A stretch of DNA of 64,000 bases from an uncultured Alphaproteobacteria bacterium. Lineage in GTDB: Bacteria > Pseudomonadota > Alphaproteobacteria > HIMB59 > GCA-002718135. The notes below the pieces were generated by a model. The model was not told the DNA's origin, did no database searches, and saw nothing but the letters and a program-made list of their open reading frames with translations. The translations under genes and the position numbers were made by a program. Shown here piece after piece: positions 29,738 through 43,400 of the stretch. The first letter of the stretch is position 1. Each line of letters opens with the position of its first letter. Location of the stretch: NCBI GenBank assembly GCA_902577425.1, contig CACGZD010000005.1, forward strand, positions 28,935-92,934, written 5' to 3'.

Positions 29738-30747
29738 AAAGTTCTTCCTTTAAAAATTCCTGAAGGTCGCACTAACAATACAATTACTAAAATAGAAAAA
29801 GAGACAGCAAACTTGTAATCTGTAGAAAGCAATTGAACAAGACCGGAGGGTTCTAAATTTTCTGGAAGAATATATTTTAAAAATTTCTTGTATGCATAAG
29901 TAATCATTATTTCAGAAAATGCTATAACATACCCCCCTACTACTGCTCCAACTGGACTGCCAATACCTCCAACAATTGCAGAAGCAAAAATTGGCAATAC
30001 TAATCCCAAATATGTAAAAGGTTTATAACTCTTATCTAGTCCGTATAGAGTTCCAGCTACGCAAGCTAATGTTCCAACAATTAACCAGGTAATAAAAACA
30101 ACTTTCTCTGGATTAATTCCTGATAACAAAGCTAAATCTTCATTATCAGAAAATGCTCTCATTGATTTTCCAGTTTTTGTTTTTTGAAGAAACCAAAATA
30201 AAAAAATCAACAAAACAATAGTGATAAAAATAGTTATTACTTGTGTAGACTTCAAAGCTAAACCTTCATTTAAGCCAGTCATTTCCTTAAATTGTTTTGC
30301 TTTAATGATAAATTTTTGACCATCAAAAAACTTTTTGTCATTTGGTCCTATAATAATTCTAATGATTGCATTAACTACAAACATTACTCCTATAGATGCC
30401 ATTGCAATTACAACAGGGGCACTTTTTTTAATTCTATAATAACGAAAAACTAATCTATTTGTTAATAGGCATAATATAATGGTAAAAAAAATTGAAAATG
30501 GTATTGCTAATAATGCAGTAGGTAAAATGCCTAAATTAATTCCATATGATTGAAAAAACCAAGTAATTAAAATTGTAGTCATAGCACCAAAAGACATCAA
30601 TTCACCATGGGCAAAATTAGCAAATCTTAAAATTGCATAAATAAATGATACACCTAGTGCGCCTAAAGCAAGTTGAGAGCCATAAGATAAAGCGGGAATA
30701 AATACAAAATTAAGCAAGACAACAATAGCATTTAAAAAATCTATCAT
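29734..30747 (-). CDS. livH: Branched-chain amino acid/amide ABC transporter permease LivH-type
   Basis: RFANFAHGELMSFGA, ALLSGINPEKV, AIVGGIGSPVGAVVGGY. Confidence 0.88.
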   Translation of the reverse strand: MIDFLNAIVVLLNFVFIPALSYGSQLALGALGVSFIYAILRFANFAHGELMSFGAMTTILITWFFQSYGINLGILPTALLAIPFSIFFTIILCLLTNRLVFRYYRIKKSAPVVIAMASIGVMFVVNAIIRIIIGPNDKKFFDGQKFIIKAKQFKEMTGLNEGLALKSTQVITIFITIVLLIFLFWFLQKTKTGKSMRAFSDNEDLALLSGINPEKVVFITWLIVGTLACVAGTLYGLDKSYKPFTYLGLVLPIFASAIVGGIGSPVGAVVGGYVIAFSEIMITYAYKKFLKYILPENLEPSGLVQLLSTDYKFAVSFSILVIVLLVRPSGIFKGRTL

Positions 30748-30750
30748 TTT

Positions 30751-31455
30751 TTATCCTCCTAAAAATGATTTACGAACATCTGGATTTTCTAATAATTCTT
30801 TTCCTGATCCTTCATTTCTATTTTTGCCGTTGACTAACACATATCCTCGATCAGCTATATTCAGAGCTTGTTTAGCGTTTTGTTCAACCATTAAAATACC
30901 AACTCCAGTTTTGCCAACCTCAATAATTCTAGAAAAGAGCTCATCCATAACTATTGGTGAAACACCAGCCGTAGGCTCATCTAACATAAGAATCTTTGGC
31001 ATAGTCATCAACGCTCTACCAAAAGCTACTTGTTGTCTTTGACCACCAGATAATTCACCTGCATTTTGATTTCTTTTTTCTTTTAATATTGGAAAAAGAT
31101 CATAAATTTGCTCTATTGTTTCATGAATATTATCTTTTCGTAAAAAAGCTCCCATTTCTAAATTTTCTTCAACAGTTAGACCTGTAAAAACATTTTGATT
31201 TTGAGGAACGAAGGCAATACCTAAACTAACTCTTTGCTGAGGAAGCATACTATCTATCTCATTACCTGAAAACTCAACTGATCCTTTAGACAACTTAAGC
31301 ATTCCTAACATTGCTTTCATGGCAGTAGATTTTCCTGCTCCATTAGGTCCAACTATAACAACTATCTCTCCTTGGTTTACAAAAAGATTAAGATCATTAA
31401 TGATGTCTACTCCTCCATAACCTGCAGTAATATTTTTTGCTAATAAACTAATCAT
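30751..31455 (-). CDS. livF: ABC transporter ATP-binding protein LivF-type
   Basis: GPNGAGKST, LSGGQRQQVAFGRALM, LMLDEPTAG. Confidence 0.92.
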   Translation of the reverse strand: MISLLAKNITAGYGGVDIINDLNLFVNQGEIVVIVGPNGAGKSTAMKAMLGMLKLSKGSVEFSGNEIDSMLPQQRVSLGIAFVPQNQNVFTGLTVEENLEMGAFLRKDNIHETIEQIYDLFPILKEKRNQNAGELSGGQRQQVAFGRALMTMPKILMLDEPTAGVSPIVMDELFSRIIEVGKTGVGILMVEQNAKQALNIADRGYVLVNGKNRNEGSGKELLENPDVRKSFLGG

Positions 31456-31456
31456 A

Positions 31457-32230
31457 TTATACTTTTTTAACTTTTAACCCTCTACCCAAATACGCTTCAA
31501 TTACATCTTCATTAGTTTTAACCTCTGAAAATTTGCCTTTAAATAATACGCTTCCTTCAGCCATAACTATTACAGGATCACAAATTTTTTCAATTAAATC
31601 CATATCGTGTTCTATAACAAAAAAAGTATAGTTTTTTTCTTTATTTAATCTCAATATTGCATCACTAATATCATTTAATAATGTTCTATTAACACCTGCT
31701 CCAACCTCATCAAGTAAAACTACTTTTGAATCAACCATCATTGTTCTTCCTAATTCTAGTAATTTTTTTTGACCTCCCGATAGATTACCTGCTAGTTCTT
31801 GAGTAAGGTGATTTAAATTTAGAAATTCTATTACTTCAATTGCTTTTGTTCGAATTTCTTCCTCTTGTTTTTTTACATCATTATTTCGAAACCATGCATA
31901 AATCAAATTTTCTCCATATTGATTTGGAGGTACCATCATTAAATTTTCTAGAACCGTTAAAGTTGAAAATTCATGAGCTATTTGAAAAGTTCTTAAGATA
32001 CCTTTGCTAAAAAGATTATGGGGTTTTAATCCTGTAATATTTTGATTTTCTAAAAATATTTCTCCTTCATCTGGAACATAAACTCCAGCTATAGTATTAA
32101 ATAGTGTTGTTTTGCCCGCTCCATTTGGTCCAATTAAACCTGTAATAGAACCTTTTTCAATCTTCATGGAAGCATTATTTACAGCTCTTAGCCCACCAAA
32201 ATTTTTATTAATATTTCTAATCTCTAACAT
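31457..32230 (-). CDS. livG: ABC transporter ATP-binding protein LivG-type
   Basis: GPNGAGKTTLFN, NLSGGQKKLLELGR, FFVIEHDMDLI. Confidence 0.92.
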   Translation of the reverse strand: MLEIRNINKNFGGLRAVNNASMKIEKGSITGLIGPNGAGKTTLFNTIAGVYVPDEGEIFLENQNITGLKPHNLFSKGILRTFQIAHEFSTLTVLENLMMVPPNQYGENLIYAWFRNNDVKKQEEEIRTKAIEVIEFLNLNHLTQELAGNLSGGQKKLLELGRTMMVDSKVVLLDEVGAGVNRTLLNDISDAILRLNKEKNYTFFVIEHDMDLIEKICDPVIVMAEGSVLFKGKFSEVKTNEDVIEAYLGRGLKVKKV

Positions 32231-33330
32231 TAGTTTTCTAATTTTTTATTATTATAATTTATATCAATGTTTAGTAATAAACCAAAAGATATCATTACAG
32301 CAAGCATAGCAGTTCCTCCATACGAAATAAGAGGTAGGGGGATTCCTACTACTGGCATTAAGCCAGTTACCATAGACATATTTAATAACACATATAAAAA
32401 TATATTACATGCTATGCCAAGACTTAAAACTCTTCCAAAAATATGAAATGATCTAAAACTTATATAAAAACAAATTAAAATTATTAATGAAAATAAAATC
32501 AGAACAAAAATAGTCCCTATAAAACCAAATTCCTCTCCAATTAATGTAAATATAAAATCAGTTTGTTTTTCCGGAAGAAATTCTAGATATGATTGAGTTC
32601 CTTGTAAAAAACCTTTTCCAGCAAGGCCTCCAGAACCTAAGGCTATTTTTGATTGAATCAACTGATATCCTTGCCCAAGAGGATCATTTTCAGGATTTAA
32701 GAAAGACAAAATTCTTTTCTGTTGATATGGTTTAATATAATTCCACAAAAAAGGAATCGAAATTAAAACGGATATAGAGCCAACTATAAATTTCCATATT
32801 TTAACACCAGAAATAAACATTACCATTATTCCCAAAATTAATATAGTTAATGCTGTACCCAAGTCAGGTTGTAATAATGTAAGAACAAAAGGTATGCCTA
32901 TAATTAGTATAGGAAAAAATAAATATATTACATTGCCAATTTTTTCATATTTAATGTTATTATAATACTTAGCTAAACTTATAAGTATTCCAATTTTTAT
33001 TATTTCTGAAGGTTGAATGCTGATACCAAAAATTTTGATCCATCTTTCAGCGCCTTTACCTAACGATCCAATAACTTCAACAGAAAGCAATAAAATTAAA
33101 CAAAGCAACAAAAATGGATATGCATATTTATAAATTAATTTTATGTCAATTAATGCAATTAATAACATAAAAATAAAAAGTGCACAAAATCTTACTAAAT
33201 GTCTTACTGACCAAGGATAAAAATTACCATCTGCAGCAGAATACAAAGCTGCAAGGCCAATAAGAAATATTAAAATAATTAGAAAAATAAGTAGAAAGTT
33301 TATTTTAAAAAAATTATTAAAAATAATCAC
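32230..33330 (-). CDS. rodA: Rod shape-determining protein RodA (SEDS glycosyltransferase)
   Basis: AADGNFYPWSVRH, LQPDLGTAL, QSYLEFLPEKQTDFIFTLIGEEFGFIG, LPLISYGGT. Confidence 0.95.
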   Translation of the reverse strand: MIIFNNFFKINFLLIFLIILIFLIGLAALYSAADGNFYPWSVRHLVRFCALFIFMLLIALIDIKLIYKYAYPFLLLCLILLLSVEVIGSLGKGAERWIKIFGISIQPSEIIKIGILISLAKYYNNIKYEKIGNVIYLFFPILIIGIPFVLTLLQPDLGTALTILILGIMVMFISGVKIWKFIVGSISVLISIPFLWNYIKPYQQKRILSFLNPENDPLGQGYQLIQSKIALGSGGLAGKGFLQGTQSYLEFLPEKQTDFIFTLIGEEFGFIGTIFVLILFSLIILICFYISFRSFHIFGRVLSLGIACNIFLYVLLNMSMVTGLMPVVGIPLPLISYGGTAMLAVMISFGLLLNIDINYNNKKLEN

Positions 33331-35129
33331 TATATTGTATCCTTGATAAATTGAAATACATCTCTAGCAATTGGCGCAGCTGTTGAGGCCCCGGATCCTC
33401 CATGTTCAATTACTACAGATAAAGAATATCTAGGTTTTTCTGAGGGCATATAGCCCACAAATAATGCATGATCTCTATTTTTCCACTCAACTTCTTTTTT
33501 TCTAAAATTATCACTTTCTCTCTCAGCCATTGTAATCTTTTTTACTTGCGAAGTTCCTGTTTTACCTGAAAAATCAAAATTGCTAGCTTTAGAATTAATA
33601 GCGGTTCCTTTTGGCTCATTAACAACTTTAAACATAGCTTCTTTTATAATTTTTAGAGACTCTGAATATTTGTTCATTTTATTAAAACTTGTTTTCTGAG
33701 AAATTTTTAAAATTGAAGGATTAATTTTTTTTCCCCCTGATGCAATTCTTGCTGTCATTATAGCTAGCTGAAGTGGAGATGTTAAAACATACCCCTGTCC
33801 TATTGCTGCATTTAAAGTTTCTCCTCCATACCAACTTTCTTTATATGTATTTTTCTTCCATTTTTTATTTGGAATAATTCCTTTTTTTTGATTTAATAAT
33901 TGAACATTATAAGTTTGACCTAAACCAAAATCTTTTGCTACTTCTGCAATTCTATCAATGCCAACTTTAATGGATAAATTGTAAAAGAAAACATCACATG
34001 ACTCTTGTATAGCTGATACAATATTCATATTACCATGTCCTTTATTTTTCCAACAATGAAAAAATCTATCGCCAAACTCTATTTTACCTTCACAAAAAAC
34101 TTTATCATTTTTATCTATTAATCCATCTTTTAAAGCAGCTATAGCTACTATCATTTTAAAAGTTGATCCAGGAGCGTATAATCCTTGGATAGATCTATTG
34201 GTTAAAGGAGATAAATAATTATTTAGTAGAGAATTCCAATAATCTACATTTGGTTTTTGAATTATTAAATTAGAATTAAAATTAGGAGTAGAAACCATAG
34301 ATAATATTTCTCCTGTTTCTATATCCAATAAAACAATTGAACCTGCTTTATGTTCAGCAATTCTGCCAGCTAAATATTTTTGTATTTTTGAATCTATAGA
34401 TAGATTAATTTCTTTTCCTTTAGTACTTAATTTTTTTGAAATTTCTCTGATTATTCTTCCAGATGAATTTACTTCTACTTCTCTATTGCCTGGTTGACCA
34501 ACTAATAATTCATTAAATGTTTTTTCTAAACCTTGCTTACCTATATTTAATAATGGCATATTCGAGATATAGGGTAAATTTAAATCTTTCTTTGATGGCT
34601 TATTAACATAACCTAATAAATGGGAGAAATATTCATTTTGAGGATAAAATCTTTGAAAATCTTCTACTAAAGAGATTCCTTCTAAATAATTTTTATTAGT
34701 CTCAATTATTTCTAAAGTTTTCCAATCTAAATTTTCTTTAACTTTAATCTTTTCAAACTTTTTAACAGTCTTGCTTAAATTAATAATTTTTCTTTTAGTT
34801 TGAAAATCTAAATCAATAAAATTTGATAAATCATTTAATGCTTTATTTAAATTTTTTGTTTGTTCAGGCGTTATATACAAATCAAAAACTTTTAAATTTG
34901 AAGCTATAATATTACCTTTTCTATCTTTGATTATTCCTCGAACAGGATATAAAATCTCAACATTTATTTGATTGTTTTTTGATAATGTTTCATATTTTGA
35001 AGAATTAGTAATTTGAATATCAAATAGTCTATAAGATATTACAGAAAAAAGACCAAGTTTAGTTAATAATAAAAAAAAAGACCTTCTATTTAAATTTTTT
35101 ATTTGTTTTTTTTGATCAAAATATTGCAT
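33330..35129 (-). CDS. mrdA: Penicillin-binding protein 2
   Basis: PGSTFKM (SxxK), FSGKTGTSQ (KTG), SEDS partner rodA adjacent. Confidence 0.95.
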   Translation of the reverse strand: MQYFDQKKQIKNLNRRSFFLLLTKLGLFSVISYRLFDIQITNSSKYETLSKNNQINVEILYPVRGIIKDRKGNIIASNLKVFDLYITPEQTKNLNKALNDLSNFIDLDFQTKRKIINLSKTVKKFEKIKVKENLDWKTLEIIETNKNYLEGISLVEDFQRFYPQNEYFSHLLGYVNKPSKKDLNLPYISNMPLLNIGKQGLEKTFNELLVGQPGNREVEVNSSGRIIREISKKLSTKGKEINLSIDSKIQKYLAGRIAEHKAGSIVLLDIETGEILSMVSTPNFNSNLIIQKPNVDYWNSLLNNYLSPLTNRSIQGLYAPGSTFKMIVAIAALKDGLIDKNDKVFCEGKIEFGDRFFHCWKNKGHGNMNIVSAIQESCDVFFYNLSIKVGIDRIAEVAKDFGLGQTYNVQLLNQKKGIIPNKKWKKNTYKESWYGGETLNAAIGQGYVLTSPLQLAIMTARIASGGKKINPSILKISQKTSFNKMNKYSESLKIIKEAMFKVVNEPKGTAINSKASNFDFSGKTGTSQVKKITMAERESDNFRKKEVEWKNRDHALFVGYMPSEKPRYSLSVVIEHGGSGASTAAPIARDVFQFIKDTI

Positions 35130-35620
35130 TATTTAATTAAATCAATCTTAGAAAATATTACAAACAAAGGATAAGATAATACTAAAGATAACACAAAAAC
35201 TTTAATCATAAAAAATAAATTTATTGGATAACTAAATAAAATAAAAGATAAAAATATTTCAATAAAAATCATTGATATCTGAAGAAATATTAAAAAAAAA
35301 TAAATTCTTAAATAATTAAAATTTATGATATATTTTTTAAAAAACTGCAATATTAATAATACAAACACAAAAGTTAATAGATGAGGGCCTATTTCATTAA
35401 TCCATAATAAATCTAAACCTAAACCATATAAAAAAAAAATAAAATAAAGACTTTTTCTAAAATGATAAATCCCAAGATAAATAATTAAATAATGAAAAAC
35501 GCAATATAGAGAATAATATATTATTAAAAGATCATTTATTGGATTTACAACAATTGCAAAAATAATTAACAAAATAATATTATAAACTTGAAAAGAAGTT
35601 AGATGCAAAAAAGATCGCAT
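35129..35620 (-). CDS. mreD: Rod shape-determining protein MreD
   Basis: Hydrophobic small protein between mreC and mrdA. Confidence 0.75.
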   Translation of the reverse strand: MRSFLHLTSFQVYNIILLIIFAIVVNPINDLLIIYYSLYCVFHYLIIYLGIYHFRKSLYFIFFLYGLGLDLLWINEIGPHLLTFVFVLLILQFFKKYIINFNYLRIYFFLIFLQISMIFIEIFLSFILFSYPINLFFMIKVFVLSLVLSYPLFVIFSKIDLIK

Positions 35621-36444
35621 CTATTTTGATTTTACAACTTGCAAATAGTTAAGATTATTAAAATCAACATAAGGTAAGGCGATATAATGATCTGCATTAA
35701 CTTTTATCACTTTAGCTACCAATATATCTCTTGGAAATATTTTTGCATTTCCACTTGTTACTAGTAAATCTCCAAGTCTAGGCAATTTATTATTTTGAGT
35801 GTAACTACTAATTAAAAATTTACCATCTGCAGAACCAGTAAGCATAGAATAAGAATTATCCGATAAGGTTTTTACAGGAACTGAAGAAGAGGAATCATTT
35901 ATTAATAATACTTTTGATTTAGAATTTGTAGATAATATAGTTTTTCCTACTAGCCCTTTTTCATTAATAACAGCTAAATCGTTTACAATATTATAATTTA
36001 AACCAGCATTAATTGTTACTTGATTTGTATATATGCCAGGGGTTTGATTAATCACCGCAGCTGTTTTGATAATATCAACCTGATGTGAAGTAGAATTTAA
36101 TAATTTTTTAAAAACTCTATTTTCCCTAGAGTTTTTTATAGCTAAAGTTTGCCATTTCTTTAAACGTATAATTTCTTCTTTTAATTTCAAGTTTTCATGT
36201 TCTAAATATTGAATATTTTGAATACGTAAATTTAAATTATTTATAGTAGTGATAGGAGAAGAAATAATTTTTGTTACTGGTAACAAATAATCAACTCCAT
36301 AACCTTTTACTTTATCAATCAGAAAGTAATCTGTTTTATTGAAAATAATTAAAAAAAAAGTTAATAAAAATAATAAGGGTAATAAAAAACTTGGTATTGA
36401 TTTTTTTTTAGTAGAAGAACTAGTATTAAATCTCTTAAACATCA

Positions 36445-36445
<1 letters not shown>
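35621..36445 (-). CDS. mreC: Rod shape-determining protein MreC
   Basis: N-terminal TM, coiled coil, AAVINQTPGIYTNQVTINAG, GNAKIFPRDILVAKV; synteny. Confidence 0.9.
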
Positions 36446-37500
<1,055 letters not shown>

Positions 37501-39063
37501 TTATACGCCTTCAATTTTTAATTCAGAAATTTGTTCATTTTTTGATCTTGTTTTTTTATATATCAATTTATTTAATGCATTTATATATGCTTTAGCTGAA
37601 GCCACAATAATATCCGGATCTGATCCTTTTGCTTGAGAAGTTAATTGATCATCTTCTAATCTCACAGTAACTTCACCTTGTGCGTCAGTCCCAGCAGTTA
37701 TTGCATGAACTTGATATAACTTAAGTCTATAATTTGTTTTAGTTAATAATTTAATAGCGTTAAATGTTGCATCTACAGGGCCATTTCCATTAGTTTCAAT
37801 ATCTTCACTTTTATCTTCAATTAATATTGTAAGCTTAGCTTGATGTTTTTCTAACGATCCAGCATTAACATTTAAATTAACAAATTTTATTTTTTCATTA
37901 AATGAAGCAGCTCTGTCTCCTACTAGGGCAATTAAATCTTCATCAAAAATTTCTTTTTTTCTATCTGCAAGATCTTTAAATCTTCCAAATAGTTCCATTA
38001 AAGCATTGTCTCCCAATTCATATCCTAATTCTTTTAATTTTTCAGAAAATGCATGCTTACCTGAATGTTTACCTAAAACTAATGAGGATTCAGTCAACCC
38101 TACTGTTTCTGGAGTCATAATTTCATATGTTTCAGCATTTTTTAGCATTCCATCTTGATGTATTCCAGCTTCATGTGCAAATGCATTTGCTCCTACTATA
38201 GCTTTATTAGGTTGAACAGAAAAACCTGTTATAGATGATACTAGTCTAGATGCTTTTGTAATAGATTGAGTTTTAATATCAGTATGAAAAGGTATAAGAT
38301 CTTTTTTAACCTTTAAAGCCATTACTATTTCTTCTAAAGCAGCATTTCCAGCTCTTTCGCCTAATCCATTAATAGTACATTCAACTTGACGGGCTCCTTC
38401 TTGAATTGCAGCTATACTATTAGCAACAGCTAGACCTAAATCATTATGAGTATGAGTAGATAAAATTGCTTTGTCTATATTTGATACATTATTTTTTACT
38501 GACTTAAATATTGAACCAAACTCAGTAGGTAAAGTATAGCCAACAGTATCAGGAATATTAATTGTAGTAGCGCCACATTCGATGGCCAATTCAATACATT
38601 GATATAAAAAATCTAAATTTGATCTTCCTCCATCCTCACAACTCCATTCAATATTTGGGCATAAATTTCTAGCAAAAGTTACAGTTTGTTTAATTGCTTC
38701 TAAAACTTCATTTTCTGATTTCATTAATTTATATTTCATATGAATCGGACTTGTAGCAATAAAAGTATGAATTCTTGGAGAATCTGAAAATTTTACTGCT
38801 TCCCATGCTCTTTCGATGTCACCTAACTTTGCTCGAGCTAATCCAGCAATAGTCGGTCCCTTAATATTTTTACTAATTTCAGAAACAGCCTCAAAATCTC
38901 CATTAGAAGCTATTGGAAAACCAGCTTCAATAATATCAACTTTTAAATCAGACAAAACTTCAGCTATTTGAATTTTTTCTTCTAAATTCATTGAAGCACC
39001 TGGAGATTGTTCACCATCTCTTAAAGTGGTATCAAAAATGTAAACCTTCTCAGTCATAATCAA
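37501..39063 (-). CDS. leuA: 2-isopropylmalate synthase
   Basis: IFDTTLRDGEQSPGASM, THTHNDLGLAVANS, GLGERAGNAALEE. Confidence 0.96.
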   Translation of the reverse strand: MIMTEKVYIFDTTLRDGEQSPGASMNLEEKIQIAEVLSDLKVDIIEAGFPIASNGDFEAVSEISKNIKGPTIAGLARAKLGDIERAWEAVKFSDSPRIHTFIATSPIHMKYKLMKSENEVLEAIKQTVTFARNLCPNIEWSCEDGGRSNLDFLYQCIELAIECGATTINIPDTVGYTLPTEFGSIFKSVKNNVSNIDKAILSTHTHNDLGLAVANSIAAIQEGARQVECTINGLGERAGNAALEEIVMALKVKKDLIPFHTDIKTQSITKASRLVSSITGFSVQPNKAIVGANAFAHEAGIHQDGMLKNAETYEIMTPETVGLTESSLVLGKHSGKHAFSEKLKELGYELGDNALMELFGRFKDLADRKKEIFDEDLIALVGDRAASFNEKIKFVNLNVNAGSLEKHQAKLTILIEDKSEDIETNGNGPVDATFNAIKLLTKTNYRLKLYQVHAITAGTDAQGEVTVRLEDDQLTSQAKGSDPDIIVASAKAYINALNKLIYKKTRSKNEQISELKIEGV

Positions 39064-39088
39064 CCATTTTTATATACTAATAATCATA

Positions 39089-40649
<1,561 letters not shown>

Positions 40650-40650
<1 letters not shown>

Positions 40651-42422
40651 TATACTAATACCTTTCCTTTTTCTGCAGATGTTTCATCTTGCTTCTGGTA
40701 CTTATTTAATAACATTTCATTATGTGCAGATCCGCTTTGAATCATAGGAAAGCAATTTTCTTCTTTGTCTACCCATATATCAGCAATAACTGTTTCTTTA
40801 GAAGAAATCATTTGCAAAATAACATCGTCAAGTTCATTAACATTTTTAGCTCTTAGACCTTTAGCTTTAAAGCTTTCAGCAAGTTTTACAAAATCAGGTA
40901 AACTATCAGTATAACTTTCAGAATATCTTCCTCCATGCAATAATTCTTGCCATTGTCTAACCATGCCCATGTATTCGTTGTTTAAAATAAAAATTTTAAC
41001 TGGAAGTCGATGCTGTACAGCAGTACTCATTTCTTGAATATTCATTAAAATTGATGCATCTCCAGCAATATCCACAACTAGAGAGTCTGGGTTAGCTATT
41101 TGTGCTCCAATAGCTGCTGGAAAACCATAACCCATAGTACCCAAACCTCCAGATGTTAACCATCTATTAGGTTCTTCAAATTTGTAGTATTGGGCTGCCC
41201 ACATTTGATGTTGACCTACTTCTGTTGTAATGAAAGTTTTCTTATCTTTCGTCAGTTCATATAATCTTTTTATAGCATGTTGTGGTTTAATTGATCCTTC
41301 GCCTTGATCATAATTTAAACAATCAATTTTTTTCCATTCTTCTATTTTATTCCACCATTTTATTAAATCTTCTTTTTGACTTTTATAATTATTATTTTCC
41401 CAAGATGAAAAAATTTGATTCATAACAGATTCAATATCTCCAATAATAGGAACGTCTATTTTTATAGTTTTATTAATATTGCTTGGATCTATATCAATAT
41501 GTATTTTTTTAGAATTAGGAGCAAAAGCATCAAGTCTTCCAGTCACTCTATCATCAAATCTAGCTCCAATATTAATCATTACATCGCATTCATGCATAGC
41601 CATATTCGCTTCATACATTCCATGCATTCCTAACATTCCCAAAGAATATTTATTTTTAGCTCCTATTACACCAAGTCCCATTAGTGTCATAGTTGCAGGA
41701 GCTTTTGTTTCTTCAACAAATTTTGTAACTAACTGTGAAGCTTTTGGACCAGAATTGATACATCCTCCACCAATATAAAATATTGGTTTTTTTGCATTTG
41801 CTATTAACTTTGTTGCTTCTTCTATGTTTTGATCATTAGCTCTAATTTTTGGTTCAAATAATCTATGGGAATCAATTTTTACTTCTTTAGAACTTTGATA
41901 ATTACCTTTTGCAAATTGAATATCTTTTGGAATATCAATTAAAACAGGTCCAGGTCTACCATTTGCCGCAATAGAAAAAGCCTCATGAAAAACTGAAGAG
42001 AGTTTATTTACATCTTTAACTAAATAATTATGTTTAGTACAAGGTCTTGTAATTCCAGTTGTATCGCATTCTTGAAATGCATCACTTCCAATTAAATGTT
42101 GAGGTACCTGACCAGTAATGCAAACAATAGGAATACTATCCATCATAGAGTCGGTTAATCCTGTAACTACATTTGTAGCTCCAGGACCAGAAGTCACTAA
42201 AACAACTCCAATTTTTCCTGATGATCTAGCATATCCTTCAGCAGCATGAATTGCACCTGCTTCTTGCCTAACTAAAATATGACGGATTGAATTTTGTTTA
42301 AATAAACTATCATAAATAGGCAATACCGCTCCTCCCGGATAACCAAATACAACTTCAACTCCTTGCTCCGTCAAAGATTTAAGTACAATTTCAGCTCCTG
42401 TAATATTATCTGTCATTTCCAT
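40650..42422 (-). CDS. ilvB: Acetolactate synthase large subunit
   Basis: FGYPGGAVLPIYD, RQEAGAIHAAEGYARSSGKIGVVLVTSGPGATN, TPP-binding GDASILMN. Confidence 0.97.
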
Positions 42423-42473
42423 GCCCTCTTAGGCTGTGGATAAAACAAAATCAATAAATTAGTTAATTTTAGC

Positions 42474-43400
42474 CTATATTTTGATCAATTTTTCATCAAT
42501 TTCATTTGGAAATTGATCAAAAACCTTATTTATAGATAGTCTTGAAGATCGCCACCAAGTTAGCTGACGTTTGGCATAATTACGTGTTACCTGCTGACTT
42601 TTTTTAATACATTCTTCAAGATCTATTTTTCCACATAAATAACTTGTAATCTCAGGTACACCGTGAGCTTTCATTATAGGTAAAGATACATCTAGTTTTA
42701 GTGAAATTAATTTTTTAACTTCTTCTATAGCACCTTCATTTATCATCGTATTAAAACGAGAATTAATTTTTTTATAAATATCATCCCTTGGGGGAATAAA
42801 TAAAAAAATTTTATTAGAAAAATTTTTAAGAAAAATTTTATTCTTTTTATTCATCCAATAACTATATTTTTTTCCAGTAGATTGGTATACTTCCCATATT
42901 CTTCTTATTCTTGAAGAATCTTGTAAAGAGATTTTAGATAAAGATTCAGAATCAAACTTATTAATAATTTCTGTAAATTTTTTAGCACCAACCTCTTTCA
43001 GCAATGACAAAGAATCATTTTTATATTTCTCTGAAATTGGTGGTATAGGAATAAGTCCATTTAAAAGAGAATCAACATACATCCCAGACCCTCCAACTAT
43101 AATTGAAGGGAGATTATTTTTTTCATTATCTTTTATAATCGTTAAAACATCATTACACCAATTTGATACATTGTATCTAACTGTAGCATCTACATAACCA
43201 TATAATTCATGTTTTGCTTCTAAGAGATCTTTTTTTGATGGTCTTGCAGTTAGTATATTTAAATTTGAATATACCTGCATGCTATCTGCATTTATAATTA
43301 CTCCATTAATTTTTTTTGCAAGACGAATTGCTAAAGATGATTTACCTATACAAGTTGGGCCTGCAATAAAATAAAGAGTTTGGTTTAAATTATTTAACAA
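42474..43400 (-). CDS. miaA: tRNA dimethylallyltransferase
   Basis: IAGPTCIGKSSLAIRLA, NADSMQVY, ITSYLCGKIDLEE. Confidence 0.93.
   Translation of the reverse strand: MLNNLNQTLYFIAGPTCIGKSSLAIRLAKKINGVIINADSMQVYSNLNILTARPSKKDLLEAKHELYGYVDATVRYNVSNWCNDVLTIIKDNEKNNLPSIIVGGSGMYVDSLLNGLIPIPPISEKYKNDSLSLLKEVGAKKFTEIINKFDSESLSKISLQDSSRIRRIWEVYQSTGKKYSYWMNKKNKIFLKNFSNKIFLFIPPRDDIYKKINSRFNTMINEGAIEEVKKLISLKLDVSLPIMKAHGVPEITSYLCGKIDLEECIKKSQQVTRNYAKRQLTWWRSSRLSINKVFDQFPNEIDEKLIKI

Noticed and set aside
41415-41778. Two overlapping plus-strand ORFs inside ilvB
   Set aside because: Antisense to a highly conserved gene; no independent support.
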